Below are positions 1 through 11,035 of a DNA stretch of 64,000 nt, piece after piece. Each line of letters begins with the position of its first letter. Positions within the stretch are counted from its first letter, which is position 1. The notes beneath the pieces were generated by a model that saw nothing but the letters and a program-made list of their open reading frames with translations, ran no database searches and was not told the origin of the DNA. The stretch is from Dasypus novemcinctus (Eukaryota > Chordata > Mammalia > Cingulata > Dasypodidae). The position numbers were made by a program, and so were the translations under genes. Location: positions 96,043,157-96,107,156 of the forward strand of contig NC_080680.1 of NCBI RefSeq assembly GCF_030445035.2, read 5' to 3'.

Positions 1-378
1 TCTTCTTTCTTCTCTTTACTTTTCTTAATGGATTTTATGAGAAATTGTTAAAACAGTATGTACTTAATTGTAATGTTGAGTATATAACTTACAGAAATGC
101 AACTTATTTGCCAAGAACAGCAAGAAAGAGATGGGTATTAGAGTAAGGAAATGATTGTCTGGTACCTTGAATACACAGAAACAAATGAAGACAATCAGAA
201 TTGATAATTAATATAACAAACTCTATAAATATATGCATGCTCCTCTTTCTTGCCTCTGCTTCTTTAGAGAATATGCCATTTTAGAAAATAATAATAATAG
301 TTATAATAGTGTACTGTTGGTTTTTAAAAAAATAAATAGATGTACTATATATAAAATAAAGCACAAGAATAGAGCTCT
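1..378. other. AT-rich stretch without a gene
   Basis: No gene is visible. The stretch is very AT-rich, with long A and T runs. The part around 120-360 looks like old L1-derived sequence, but I could not place it firmly. Confidence 0.35.
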
Positions 379-535
379 GTATTAGTCAGTCAAAGGGGTG
401 CTGATGCAAAGTTCCTGAAATCTGTTGGTTTTTATATAGCATATTTACTTGGAGTAGAAGCTTACAGTCACAAGGCCATAAAGAATTTACTTTCCTCACC
501 AAAGTCTGTTGCCACGTGTTGGAGCAAGGTAGCAG
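379..535 (-). mobile_element. LTR fragment (MaLR-like family, 3' part)
   Basis: Read on the minus strand, this matches the 3' third of the LTR at 12042-12551. It has the same 'caccaaa', 'catggcc' and 'tataaa' blocks and the same end, 'ctgactaata'. Only about 155 bp remain. The fragment stops where L1 sequence begins near 536. Confidence 0.6.
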
Positions 536-1068
536 TATCTATGGAAGGGGAGAGTCACTGGTGCAGTGTCAGAGTTGAGAGGATGGGTGGAGAAGGGTAT
601 ACTGGGGAATACCTCTATGGAATTTTAATATGTTCATTTTGTCATAGGATGTTATCTCAGTGGACCAAGAGCTGCACAATAACCAACAAAATATTGAACT
701 CACATCCTGGCAACTCCTGCTACATTTTCTAATAAAGTGGCAAGAATCTCTACAGTACCGAGGAAATATCTACTAAAAGGAAAACAGGCCAACATGCCAA
801 GCTTTCAATATTATTTCTTATATGTATGGAACTTATTCACATAAAATTGAAACAGTCTAATCATAACTATTGCCCTAGAGTTACCTCTTGAAAACCTCAT
901 TGTTACTTAAATGTGGCCTCTCTCTAAGCCAAATTCATCAAATAAATTCACTACTTACCCCCTGAGTTGGACATGACTCCCAGGGATGCACCTCCTTGGC
1001 ACTGAGAAAATAATACCAAGCACCAAATAATGATGCATTTGGAAAAACACCTTGACAAAAAGGGGGAA
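536..1068 (+). mobile_element. Older L1 3' UTR, upstream half
   Basis: Plus-strand L1 3' UTR matching 14310-14830 block for block, for example 'cctgctacattttctaa' and 'atgtggcctctctctaagcc'. It breaks at about 1068 after 'aaaaagggggaaa' and resumes near 2317, where the next expected 3' UTR sequence continues. The two halves are one element split by the younger L1 at 1069-2316. Confidence 0.7.
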
Positions 1069-2316
1069 ACACATGGGAGTTTCCTCCTGACAGCCTTCAT
1101 GTTACTCAAATGTGGCCACTCTCACAGCCAAACTCAACATGTAGATGCAGTGCATTCCCCCCAGCGTGGGGCATGATACCTGGGGATGAGCCTCCCTGGC
1201 ACTGAGGGATCACTACCACATACCAGCTGAAGATGCAACTAGAAAATGACCTTGAATTAAAGGTTCAATACGAATCAGTAGAATATCCCTGTCTACATAT
1301 AATAACATGACTTCAAAATGCTGTTTGACCTAATGTAAGGGGGAAATGGAAAGGAGAAATGAGATTACAAGGCTATGAGTCTCTAAAAAAGAGTCTGGAG
1401 GTTGTCAGAAGGAATGCCCTTATGCACAACTGAGCAGAGTCTAAGAGACAGATAAAGTAGATACAACCCCAGGTATTGGTTCTTTTGAGGGATAAAGAGA
1501 CCCACGGGTTCTATGGTCATGGCAGATGGGGTTCACTGCCATGACAGATGGCCCTTCTTTGGAGCTGGTGTTTCTCCATGATGGAATTGGATTCAGAGGG
1601 GATCTCTTCTCACAAGACTTGCATGCTACACTATTGGAATTGTAGTTGGTGCTGGGGTTTAAGATATATTTAGGGGATTTGAATCTCTGGACTGATAATA
1701 AGACACCCAGGCCCAGAGCCTCAACAGACTTCAGCTCCTACACTTTGATTTATTGGACTTACCCCACTCAGCTAACATGGAGTTGAAGAAGGTCAACCAC
1801 CACACCATGGAGCCTAGAGTGTCTACAACTGAAAGCAGGAGGAGTGCATCCAGTATCCATGTGGAATCTAAGCCCCCACTTGACATAGATGTGCAATGGA
1901 CACAACCAATCCAATGTCCACAGAGAAAATGTGGAATGGGTGTGGGAAGGGTAGCCATGGTGGCCGATGGGTTTGGGGAATGGGAGGAAGAGATGAGATG
2001 TGGAGGCGTTTTCGGGACGTGGAGTTGTCCTAGGTGGTGCTTCACGGACAATTACAGGACATTGTAGATCCCCCCAGGGCCCACTGGATGGAGCGTGGGA
2101 GAGTGTGGGCTATGATGTGGACCATTGACTACGGGGTGCAGAGATGTTCAGAGATGTACTTACCGGGTGCAATGGATGTGTCATGATGATGGGAGAGAGT
2201 GTTGCTATGGGGGGAGTGGGGGGTGGGGGCGGTGGGGTTGATTGGGACCTCATATTTTTTTAATGTAATTTTTAAAAATAAATAAATAATTTTAATAAGA
2301 AAAAAAGAAAAAGGTG
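1069..2316 (+). mobile_element. Younger 5'-truncated L1 (3' UTR only)
   Basis: A 1.25 kb 3' UTR fragment, plus strand, closely similar to the copy at 59456-60900 (minus). It ends with a G-rich block (2200-2240), then 'gacctcatatttttttaatgtaa' and an A-rich tail. It lacks the roughly 90-nt block containing AATAAA that older copies carry. A sense ORF (in frame from the ATG near 1777 to 2067) is shared with the copy at 59643-60005. It sits inside an older L1 copy. Confidence 0.75.
2195..2242 (+). other. G-rich tract, potential G-quadruplex in L1 3' UTR
   Basis: Several runs of four to six G separated by one to four bases lie just upstream of the L1 3' end. G-rich, quadruplex-prone tracts are a known feature of mammalian L1 3' UTRs. 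Folding itself is inferred. Confidence 0.6.
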
Positions 2317-3412
2317 AGGGGAACAGTAAAAACAAAAGAGTTTTTATGGATAAGAGATTTGAAAGTGAGCCAGGAGGGTATTTCAGAGGCTATATTTATA
2401 CATGTCTCAGGCAAATCTCACTAACTTCCCAGTAAACAAAACCCAAACTGGGGTGCTCCCAAGGGCTCTAGAGACATTTGGACACTACAGGCAATAGACA
2501 TACCACCATGAAATCAGCACCCCATCTGTGGGCCTTACCTTGGAATGTATGACAACATATTTCACCAATGTAAGAGAGTTAGACTCATTTATAATTTTCT
2601 TATGCATGATTTTTCTATCCCTTTCATTTAAACCTACAATTAGCACCATGCCCATTAAGTATATGTCCCAGAGACTTAAATCTTCTGTGTGTTCATATGC
2701 CACTTGAGCCCTGAATCTCAGGAGAGTTGTGGCCAACACTTGCCATGCAGTTCACTGGACATGTCCAAGACAATGAACAAAATGATGAGGATGAACAACC
2801 CCCATACCCCAAAAAGTATCTACAACTGCACACAAAACAGTTTCTTCCATCTATCCCTTAAGTTCTAAGGCCCTTCTCAATCTGAAGTGCGTGGGCATGA
2901 CCATTCCCCAATCCTCACATTTCAGGAATAAACAAACATAAGGGAATAATGCAGCCATGTTTATTATAGTACCAGAAGAACTTGTAACATTGATATAAAG
3001 ATAGTGATTACCAAAGGTTCTGAGGGGAGGGAGAAGGAAGAAGTGATAGAATATAGGGCATTTCTAGGCCATTGAAATTGTTCTGCATGATATTGCAATG
3101 ATGTCTAAAGGCTACTATACATTTTGTCAAATTCTATAAAACTATAGAGTGCAGTTTTATATACATTTGTATACATTATACAAAGTATAATGTATGCTAT
3201 AGATCTTGGTTAATAGTAATGCTTCAATATTTTTCATCAATTGTAACAACTGTACCACAATAATGTAAGATTTATTAATAGGGCTAAATGTGGAAAGGGA
3301 AAGATGTGGTATATGGGAATCCCCTATACTTTTGATATAACTTTTATGCCATCTAAAACTTCTTTATAAATGAAGTTTATTATGTAGAAAAATATTTAAA
3401 AATAGGGGGGAA
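2317..3412 (+). mobile_element. Older L1 3' UTR, downstream half and 3' end
   Basis: Continuation of the L1 at 536-1068. Sequence at 2330-3400 parallels 14850-15880 (for example 'catgtctcaggcaaatctcact', then 'gttctgaggggagggag' and the terminal 'gggaatcccc' block). It ends in A-rich sequence near 3400. Degenerate and noncoding. Confidence 0.7.
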
Positions 3413-4075
3413 ATCATTAAAGGAATTACAATGTTATACCATAAAATATTCATTTAATGCAGAAGAAAGCAGTAAAGGGGTAATGTAGAAACAAAAATGG
3501 TATGAGGTATATATAGAATAAAAATTAAAATAAGACATAATTCTAACTATATCGATAGTAACATTAAATGTAAATGAATTAAGAAAAAGATTGTCAGACT
3601 GGACAAAAAGAAAAAGATGCAACTATTTTCTGTCATCAGTAAACATGCAATTTAGACTCAAAGATATAAATAGATCAAAAGTAAGGATGAAAAATATATG
3701 TATGCATAAAGCAACCTAATGTAAGACAGAATAAACTTTTAAAAAATTAAAATTAAAGAGGTACATTTTAAATGACAAAAGCATCAATCCATCAGGATGA
3801 TACAGCAATTATAAACACCAATCACCTAAAAAATAAGGCCTCAGAATATAAGAAGCAAAACTGATAGAATTAAAGTTTGAAATAGACAACTGAACAATAA
3901 TGGTTGGAGACTTCAATATCTCACTTTCAAAAACAGATAGAACAATTAGGCAAAAGACCAACAAGGAAATGAAAGACTTGGGCAATACTTAAAACAGCTA
4001 GACCTAGCAAACATCTATAGAACACTCAGCCCAAGACAACAGAATGAACATTTCTTCTCAACTGCAGAGGTTGAA
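3413..4075 (+). mobile_element. Old L1 ORF2 endonuclease-region fragment
   Basis: The bases resemble the part of L1 ORF2 that encodes the endonuclease: 'acattaaatgtaaatgaatta', 'ttgtcagactgga' and 'ggagacttcaatatctcact' (the GDFN-type motif region). Stops and frameshifts throughout. A dead fragment of an old L1. Confidence 0.65.
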
Positions 4076-5262
4076 CTGTATGCCTAACCATAAGGTAAGC
4101 GTCAATAAATATAAAACGACTTATCTGGAAATATAAAGGTAGAGCCTCAGCTGTAGGAATAAATGAAATGGGGATGCATATGACAATATGAATGAACCTT
4201 GAGGACACCATATTAAGTGAAATAAGCCAGACTCAAAAGGAAAATACCGTATGCCCTCACTAAAATGAACTAAATATGGCAAAAGGACTCATATAGATAT
4301 CTCTGTAGTACAGGTTACTAGGAGATAGAATGTGGATTGAGAATGGGGTCTGAAAATTAATGTATGTAGAATTTTTAATAATTTTTATTGTGAAAGTGTG
4401 TAAATGAATAGAGTTGATGGTAACACATTATAGTATGACTAACATTGCTGATTTATAAATGTGATTGTGGCTAAAAAGAGTAGTGTTTGGACATAAATGT
4501 CAATCAAAAGGAAGCTAGAGGATAATCTAGGTACTGTATAACAGCGGTTTGGGTGGTGGATAAAGATTATGGTTAATAGTATAAACAGAAGAATGCTCTA
4601 ATTTCGCAGTGTTTTAAGAATACAGTGATTTAAAAAAGAATATGGTGATACATGGGAAAATAACAAATAAGTATCGTATGGGTAATAGTTAACAGTAATA
4701 TTGTAATATTTTTGCAGCAATGACAAAGAAGATATTATAACAATTCTAAGGGATAAAAATGGGGTATATAAGGGTATGGGATTTTTCCTTTTGGAGTAAT
4801 GAAAACGTTGTAAACTTGATTGAGGTGATGACAATACAACGCTGTGATGAAAATGAGAGCCACTGAATATACACTTTGAATGTACTATGCAAAGCATGGG
4901 ACTGTATAACAGTGAATCCTGTGTTGGAAGTTGGACTGTGGTTAACAGAACAAACATAAGAACATTCTTTCATGAACTATAGCAAATACATAATACTAAT
5001 ACAAGGCATTAATAATTGGGTAAGTTGAGGGAAAAATACAACAAATATAAGATATGAGCTATAGTTAATAGTAATATTTTGAAGATGTTCTTTCATAGTT
5101 TATAACAAATGTTTCATAATGCACGGTGTTGGCGGTAGGGTGATGTATGGGAACTCTGTATGGTTATATGCATGTTTATTTTACAAGTTCACAACTTGTA
5201 CACACATATATTTTCATGTGTGAATAATATACTTCAATAAAATTTTTTAAATAAAAAAAAGA
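4076..5262 (+). mobile_element. Old L1 3' end of a different subfamily
   Basis: Begins with ORF2-tail sequence ('gaatgaaccttgaggacacc', 'aagtgaaataagccagac') and runs through a degenerate 3' UTR to 'aataaaattttttaaataaaa' near 5260. The 3' UTR differs from the long-3' UTR family that dominates the window, so it is an older subfamily. Confidence 0.6.
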
Positions 5263-5870
5263 GATTGAGTGTTCTGCAGTTCAAGCATATTAAAGAGGGG
5301 TTAATGTAATACATTGCATTTGACAGTATACAAGTCAAAAATGCAAGTTGTATTCTCTAGAGTAAGCAAAAAAAGAAAAGTAAATGTATAACTAACAAGT
5401 TAATAAATGTGACAAAATGACTAAAATACATTATTAATCAAAAGAGGGAAATAAGAGAAAATAATGAAAAAATTCATTCAGTAGAAAACATAATAATATG
5501 GAAAATATAAATCAAATAGATTATGATTACATTAACTGTATATAGGCTAAATATTCCAGAATAACAATAAGATTGCCAACCTACATAAATAGAACAAAAC
5601 CTAACTGTCTACTATGGGCATATCAGAGATGGAAGGGCATAGAAAGGTTTAAAATAAAAAGATATAAAAATAACATGTAGACCGTAACCAAAAGAAAGCT
5701 AATATCAGAAGAAATAGATTTTAAAGTGGGAGGCATTGCTAGAGATGAAGAGAAATGTCTTCTAATTATAAAGGATGTTTTCAAATAAATACCAACTGGC
5801 TTCCTGAGGGGTGGGAGGTGGAGACTTGCTTTGTAGAAACTGCCAATTTCCATGGTATAAATATTCACAC
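5263..5870 (+). mobile_element. Old L1 ORF2 endonuclease-region fragment, left part
   Basis: Resembles L1 ORF2 just before and within the endonuclease domain ('gaacaaaacctaactgtctac', 'atatcagaagaaatagatttta'). A minus-strand LTR (5875-6335) separates it from a probable continuation at 6340-6650. Confidence 0.55.
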
Positions 5871-5874
5871 CATC

Positions 5875-6335
5875 TTAGTTTCTCAGCTGCAATCATATAT
5901 ACCATGAAATATGTTGGCTTAACAACAAAAATTTATTGATTCACAGTTTCAGAGGCTAGAAGGCTTCCTTCCTCCTGGTGTTGGCAGCTTTCTGGAGGGC
6001 TGGAACTCTTTGGCATTCTTTTGCTTTCCTGTCAAATATTGTGATCCTTTCCTTATTCTTCTAGATTCCATTTAGTTCCAGCTTCCCATTGCCTTTTTTC
6101 ATGAAACCTCTAGAAACAGAATTAAAGCCCAATCTCATTCAATCGGGCCACATCCCAACCAAAAATAGCATCTTCAAAAGTACTATTTACAATGGGTTCA
6201 CATCCACAGTAATAGATTAATGTTTTTTTTTCTGGGGTACACAAATCTACCTTCCAGAACCAATACAGGAAATTTAAATCAACCAGTGTGATGTCATTGA
6301 ATCTGGTGCTGGAAAGAGATGTGTACATTCAACAT
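5875..6335 (-). mobile_element. Old LTR (MaLR/ERVL-type), minus strand
   Basis: On the given strand it has the usual reversed-LTR layout: 'aacaaaaatttattgattcacag', 'cagaggctagaagg', then 'tttacaatgggttcacatccacag' near its far end. This is the LTR type with a 'gtgaacccattgtaaa' block that recurs at 25960, 36900 and 42400. The class assignment is from memory of family patterns. Confidence 0.5.
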
Positions 6336-6339
6336 GCAA

Positions 6340-6650
6340 GATGAAGCAAGCCAAGTTCAGAATATTGCTACATAAAGAAATCTGTCCAACAGTAATATAT
6401 CACAACACTGAATCAGTGTCTTCAATAACACAGTTTCAAAATACATAAAAAATGGAAATCTAAAAGAGGAAATAGAAAAACTCACAATCCTAATGGGAGA
6501 TATTGAACAAATGAATCTTATGGAAGAGATAGAACAAGAAGACAAAAATTAAGCATAAAGGAGATCTAACAACCCAAGTAAAAATCTTGACCTAGGTGAC
6601 ATATTAAAAACAATGTACCCAGCAAGAGAATACACATTCTCTTAAAGTTA
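6340..6650 (+). mobile_element. Old L1 ORF2 fragment, right part
   Basis: Degenerate L1 ORF2 sequence with 'gcaagagaatacacattctct', the end of the endonuclease region. Likely the continuation of 5263-5870 after the LTR insertion. Confidence 0.45.
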
Positions 6651-6741
6651 TATAAATTGTCAATCATACATTATTTAAAGGTGATATATCTGATAGTGCT
6701 CACGACTGAAAAAAAAAAGCAATGACAAATAGGACTAATTG

Positions 6742-7623
6742 TCACTTAAAGAAGATAACCTTATTGGCAAGTATTCTCAGAGCATGTTTCATATCTCTAT
6801 TCCTCAAACTGTATATGAAGGGGTTCAGCATGGGGGTAATTATTGCATGCAACATAGAAGCAATTATGTCCTTGTTATTGGAGTTGACTGATGAGGAGAA
6901 AAACTCACACATGCAAGTGTCCCATAGAATAAAGACACCACAAAGAGATGGGAGCCACAGGTAGAAAAGTGCTTTGAAGAATTTCTTGGTGGAGGGGACC
7001 TTCAGGACAGTGGTCACAACATGAATATAAGAGCCCAAGGTACTACACAATGACAGGATTAAAAGCATTCCCCCCTGGCATCTGAGCAAGCCAGCTTCAG
7101 GAGGGCTGTGAGAGGACAGAAGAAGTGGGGAATGGTATTGTCAGCACAGAATGACAGTTGTGCCAAAAAAAAGTGTGCAAATGTGCATGAATACAAGAGA
7201 AAAATCAGGATCCAGCCACCAACAAGACACACAGCTCCTCCCTCATGATGGTGATGTAGTGCAGTGGGTGACAGATGGCCAAACAGCTATCATAGCCCAT
7301 TGCTGCAAGAAGAATACTGTCAACAGAAGCATATAATATGTAAAAATACACCTGGGAAAAGCACCCTGCATATAGGATGGATTTGTGATTAGTCTGAATG
7401 TCCATCAACATCATTGGAACTGTGACAGAGAAAAAGACACAATTGTGAAAGCCAGGTGGCTGAGGAAGAAGTACATGGGGGTGTGGAGGCGAGAGTCCAG
7501 CCTGATGAGCAGGTTCCCCAGCACCGTGGTGAGGTACATGCCCAGGAAGAGGGCAAAGAACACGCCCTGCTGCTCTGGTCGGATGGGGAGTCCCAGGAGG
7601 AGGAATTTAGACACACCACTCAT
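6742..7623 (-). pseudogene. Olfactory receptor pseudogene (OR1J-like)
   Basis: A decayed class II olfactory receptor on the minus strand, aligning from end to end with the intact gene at 30468-31406. The start ATG is kept, followed by the FLLLGLP block, but about 15 nt encoding the N-terminal glycosylation site are deleted. A 12-nt in-frame deletion removes IILL from TM1 after GNLL. One base is lost near 7415, after the LSHLAFT..VSFS block, shifting the frame. The segment MMLMDIQT through LLVAGS then reads on to a stop near 7205. The DRY motif has become GYDSC, so the arginine needed for G-protein coupling is gone. A further base loss, about 30 nt missing near 7090 and a pair of offsetting frameshifts around TM6 follow. 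The end PMLNPFIYSLRNRDMK is preserved. It cannot encode a receptor. Confidence 0.93.
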
Positions 7624-7829
7624 TTTCCCTCTTCATACTGCTGTTTTGTCTATGCTGGAATAAAGGAAAGTGAAAAAGGTCAGAAACCTGGAAATAGTGT
7701 ACATGGCCATAACACTATGGTAATGTCCTTTTTCACATGAAAATTCTTAATTTTTAGTTATATTTGTTTTTTTCTCACAACTGTCTGTCCATTCTGGCTC
7801 CCATGATACATCAAACACAATAATCAAGA

Positions 7830-7965
7830 GTTATTTCTAAAAAAAACAAATATCTTTAACAATGTAATCCCAGGCACTATAGTAAGCACCTACTATATAG
7901 TAGTGAACAATAAATGAAGAAATTTAAATTTTCATAGCACATCAAGTTCAAACCTCAATACTTTA
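7830..7965 (-). repeat. L2-type LINE fragment in OR pseudogene 5' flank
   Basis: The pattern 'caggcactatagtaagcacctactat' with 'agtgaacaataaatga' resembles the reversed L2 3' region. A matching remnant lies at the same relative position upstream of the intact OR (31645-31855). Confidence 0.45.
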
Positions 7966-8439
7966 CTATGGCTGTGTTGTGGGAAACTGACTTACCTGTT
8001 TCTTATTGTAAATGTTACACCTGTTCTATTGAAGATGGTGCTGTTGGTCCCTGTTATTGTAAATGATGTTGCAGTTCAGACAGCAAACAGCTGCTTGGTA
8101 GTTTACCAATAAATGCGATGGAAAAACTAGGGTTGAGGCCCTCAGTTCCAGAAGCTGTGAGTCCCCTGGTCCCAGGTTTGTCTCCCCTCTTGTGTTTCTA
8201 CCTTTATTTCTGCGTTGCCTTCCCTTCAAGCCAACCTATTGTGAGCTGAATGCAGCAGACTGAAATATGAATCAGGCACCATGTAAAAAGGGTTGTGTAA
8301 ATCTCTAAGTTGGATCAGAATTACTAAATCTTGATCATAGGCTTATAATGAAATTGGTTGTGTCCTCGATGACCAGAGTTATTTAAAACTCCCTGTAACA
8401 GAATTGTCCAATTCACTTTTGCATATCAACATTAATAAT

Positions 8440-8690
8440 CATGCCAAATACTTATCCTTAAAATATACTATGTAAGGTAATATGCCATCCAAGGATTTTA
8501 ATTCTAATTAAGTACTCTCTATAGCCCTAATAAATAGATATCATTATACTCTTTTTAAGTATGAGAAAGTAAAAATGTGCATTATATAGTATGCAAAGGT
8601 ACATACTTGGTATATACAACAGATGGAATTACAGTATAAGTTTGTCCTACCAGAACCCATACTCTAGACCACTTTGCTTAGAAACCGTAC
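8440..8690 (+). repeat. MIR3-like SINE in OR pseudogene 5' flank
   Basis: Shows the MIR-type layout: 'gatatcattatactctttttaagtatgagaaag' is the degenerate form of the 'cccattttacagatgagaaa' block. It ends with 'agaacccatactctagaccact', equivalent to the common 'gcccatgctcttaaccact' end. Its counterpart is at 32090-32430. Confidence 0.55.
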
Positions 8691-8879
8691 CTCTCATTGC
8701 TTAGAATAAGCAGTCACACTGTTTTAAGTCATTACCTTTGTGCAAAATGTCCTTAGCTACCCGGTTAGAAAATTTACTACTCAAGTTTATACATCATAAA
8801 ATTTATGAAGAGTTTTCACAAGATTTAACTTCTCTCCAAACAATTAGTTGTTTAGAGAGTATATGGTATACAAGGTATA

Positions 8880-8948
8880 TATTATAACCTTTATTTTCTG
8901 AATATGACAACTTGGGTCAAAGAGATAAATGGTTTAAATAAGATGGCT
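8880..8948 (+). repeat. MIR fragment, left part
   Basis: 'ctttattttctgaatatgacaac' corresponds to 'ttgattttacagctacagggac' at 32655 in the other OR flank. It is cut at about 8948 by an L1 and resumes at 9605. Confidence 0.5.
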
Positions 8949-9604
8949 CACCTGAATTTCAGCCGTGTTGCAACACCTACTCTCCATTCATCAGACTCAC
9001 CCAGGACAATTAACAATGGATGATGATGGACAATGCCCATCCCCAAAAACAGAGAATGTGTACAACTGCGAGCATGATGGTTCCATCTATCTGACCCATG
9101 GGATCTACCTCCCCTCTCAATCAGAAACAGAGTGGACATCACCATCCTAAAATCCTCAAGATTGAAGAATGAACAGACATAAGGGGGAAAGCAATTATGG
9201 AGAAAAGTAGACTTTTATTATTCTAGCAATGGAAGATCTTCTAACATTGATATAAAGGTAGTGGTCACCAGAGGGAGAAAGAAGAATGGGTGTAAGGTGT
9301 GGCATTTTTGGGGACATTGGTATTATTCTAAATGACATTGCAATGATGGATACAGTCCATTTCACATTTTGTCAAAACCTATAAAAATGTGCAGAGCAAA
9401 GTGAAACCTACAATGTGAACTGTTGACCATGATTAGTAGCAATGGTTCAATATGTGTTCATCAATTATAGCAAATACACCCCACTAATCAAAGATGTTAA
9501 TGGGGAACAGTGTGGGAGGGGAAAGAAATGGAGTATATGGGAATCCCCCTGTATTTTTGATGAATAACTTGTGTAATCTAAAGTTTCTTTTAAAAAAATA
9601 AAAA
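8949..9604 (+). mobile_element. 5'-truncated L1 (3' end) inside a MIR
   Basis: A 656-bp L1 3' UTR end ('gggaatccccctgtatttttgatg', 'aatctaaagtttc', A-rich tail at 9590-9604). Imperfect target-site duplications flank it: agatggct at 8941-8948 and aggtggct at 9605-9612. Removing it rejoins the MIR. Confidence 0.75.
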
Positions 9605-9670
9605 AGGTGGCTTAGCTGTTTAATATTGGAATCCAAATCTAAGGTATTTTGGACTGAAGCATTAAGCTAG
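9605..9670 (+). repeat. MIR fragment, right part
   Basis: 'gcttagctgtttaatattggaatcc' continues the MIR body after the L1 (equivalent to the 'cacagctagtaagtgg...attcgaaccc' region). Confidence 0.45.
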
Positions 9671-10089
9671 AGGTAAGAGTTACCAAACACATAGCCCTGA
9701 AGAGAGAATAAAGACTAACGTCCTCCCTCAAATACTGGAGCATGACAGCAAACCCCATAAAGGGCCACATAATTGCTCGGGGGCACTGGTTGTATCAGTT
9801 CCTGACATGCTTAGGTGTGGTTTTTCTTTGACATATGCTCTGTCAGCCTTCACTACAAGCTCAAGGATCTCAAAGAAATATCAGAAGGCATGAACCAACT
9901 AGGAACCTTGATTCAGGCAGGACCTTGCAGGAAGAATGTAGCTGGGTTGGTGCTATAAGGAGGTGCACACAGGCATCAGGCCGTGACTCTGAGGTGTGAA
10001 AGGGAGAATTTGGATGGGCTTATTGCTCTGACTTGAATATAATCATCCCCTGATTAGGTGAAATAAGGAAACTCCATGACACACACAGG
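9671..10089. other. No gene or repeat recognised
   Basis: Unique-looking DNA in the 5' flank of the OR pseudogene. No ORF of note and no clear repeat signature. Confidence 0.4.
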
Positions 10090-10345
10090 ATTTACAGAAA
10101 GGCAGTAAAAATACTTCTTTACTGAGAACTAATAATACAACAAGCATTGTGTTAGCTAATTACGTTTTGTCTCATGTAATCTACGAAATAGCATTATGGA
10201 GCAGGCGTAGTGACCCTTTATTTACCAGTGGGAAAATAGAATCTCAAGAACTGAGAGTCATTTCCCAAAGACAAAAAAAAATGTAAGGGCCAGAAGAAGG
10301 GTTGGACCCAAGGTTGACTTACTGAGGACACTGAGCTCTTGTACA
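10090..10345 (+). repeat. MIR-like SINE
   Basis: 'acaagcattgtgttagctaatt', 'tctcatgtaatct', 'ttaccagtgggaaaatagaatctc' and 'gggttggacccaaggttgactta' follow the block order of MIR/MIR3 elements. Confidence 0.5.
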
Positions 10346-10559
10346 CCAAAATGTGATTCCTGCCCAGTGGTGAAAGTGCACTTGAATTTGAGAAACAGGA
10401 AAGAAAAGATTTGAGTTTAGAAAGGCCAACCAGAAGTTCTGAAAGCACACTCATGAAACACACACTTAAATTGCTGATTGGGGATTTTTAGCCACATTTG
10501 ATCTATATCAATCTTAAAAAGACAGTAAATATGTGGTTCAATTTCCCACTAATCATATA

Positions 10560-10975
10560 AATTCAACATTTAAATAATTCACAACATTGAACACAATCAC
10601 TACACACAAATAACCATCACAACCACATACAAACTCTAATAACTATAGCATCTCAACACAAATCTAAAACACCTAAATACACATTCGAATAATATATAAT
10701 ATATATGTAACTCATACTCTGAGTCTAGATTCACACATGCAGGCACACATGCAAAACAACAAAAACACACAGGTCACATACCTTACACAAATTTCATACT
10801 AGAAACACATCAGTTAAACCTACTTGCCCCTTCACTTTCAAGCAATAAGCAACACACATGGTCACAAATGTACACCCTCATCTTGGATAAAATTGACAAA
10901 GGAAACATACATATATCTACATTTCACATGTAAAGAATTACCACACAGACCCACTGGCAATATGCATGCTGACCT
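10560..10975. repeat. Degenerate CA-rich region
   Basis: Low G content, with many short 'acacaca', 'tcacat' and 'acacat' units but no clean microsatellite. A longer region of the same character lies at 32950-34035 in the flank of the intact OR. Both contain 'caacacacatggtcaca'-like and 'caatacacatggtcaca'-like strings. Confidence 0.55.
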
Positions 10976-11035
10976 ACGGTCAGGCAAAGATACAACTTGC
11001 CCACTGAAGTATTTCCAGCTCACCCTTATCTAAGC

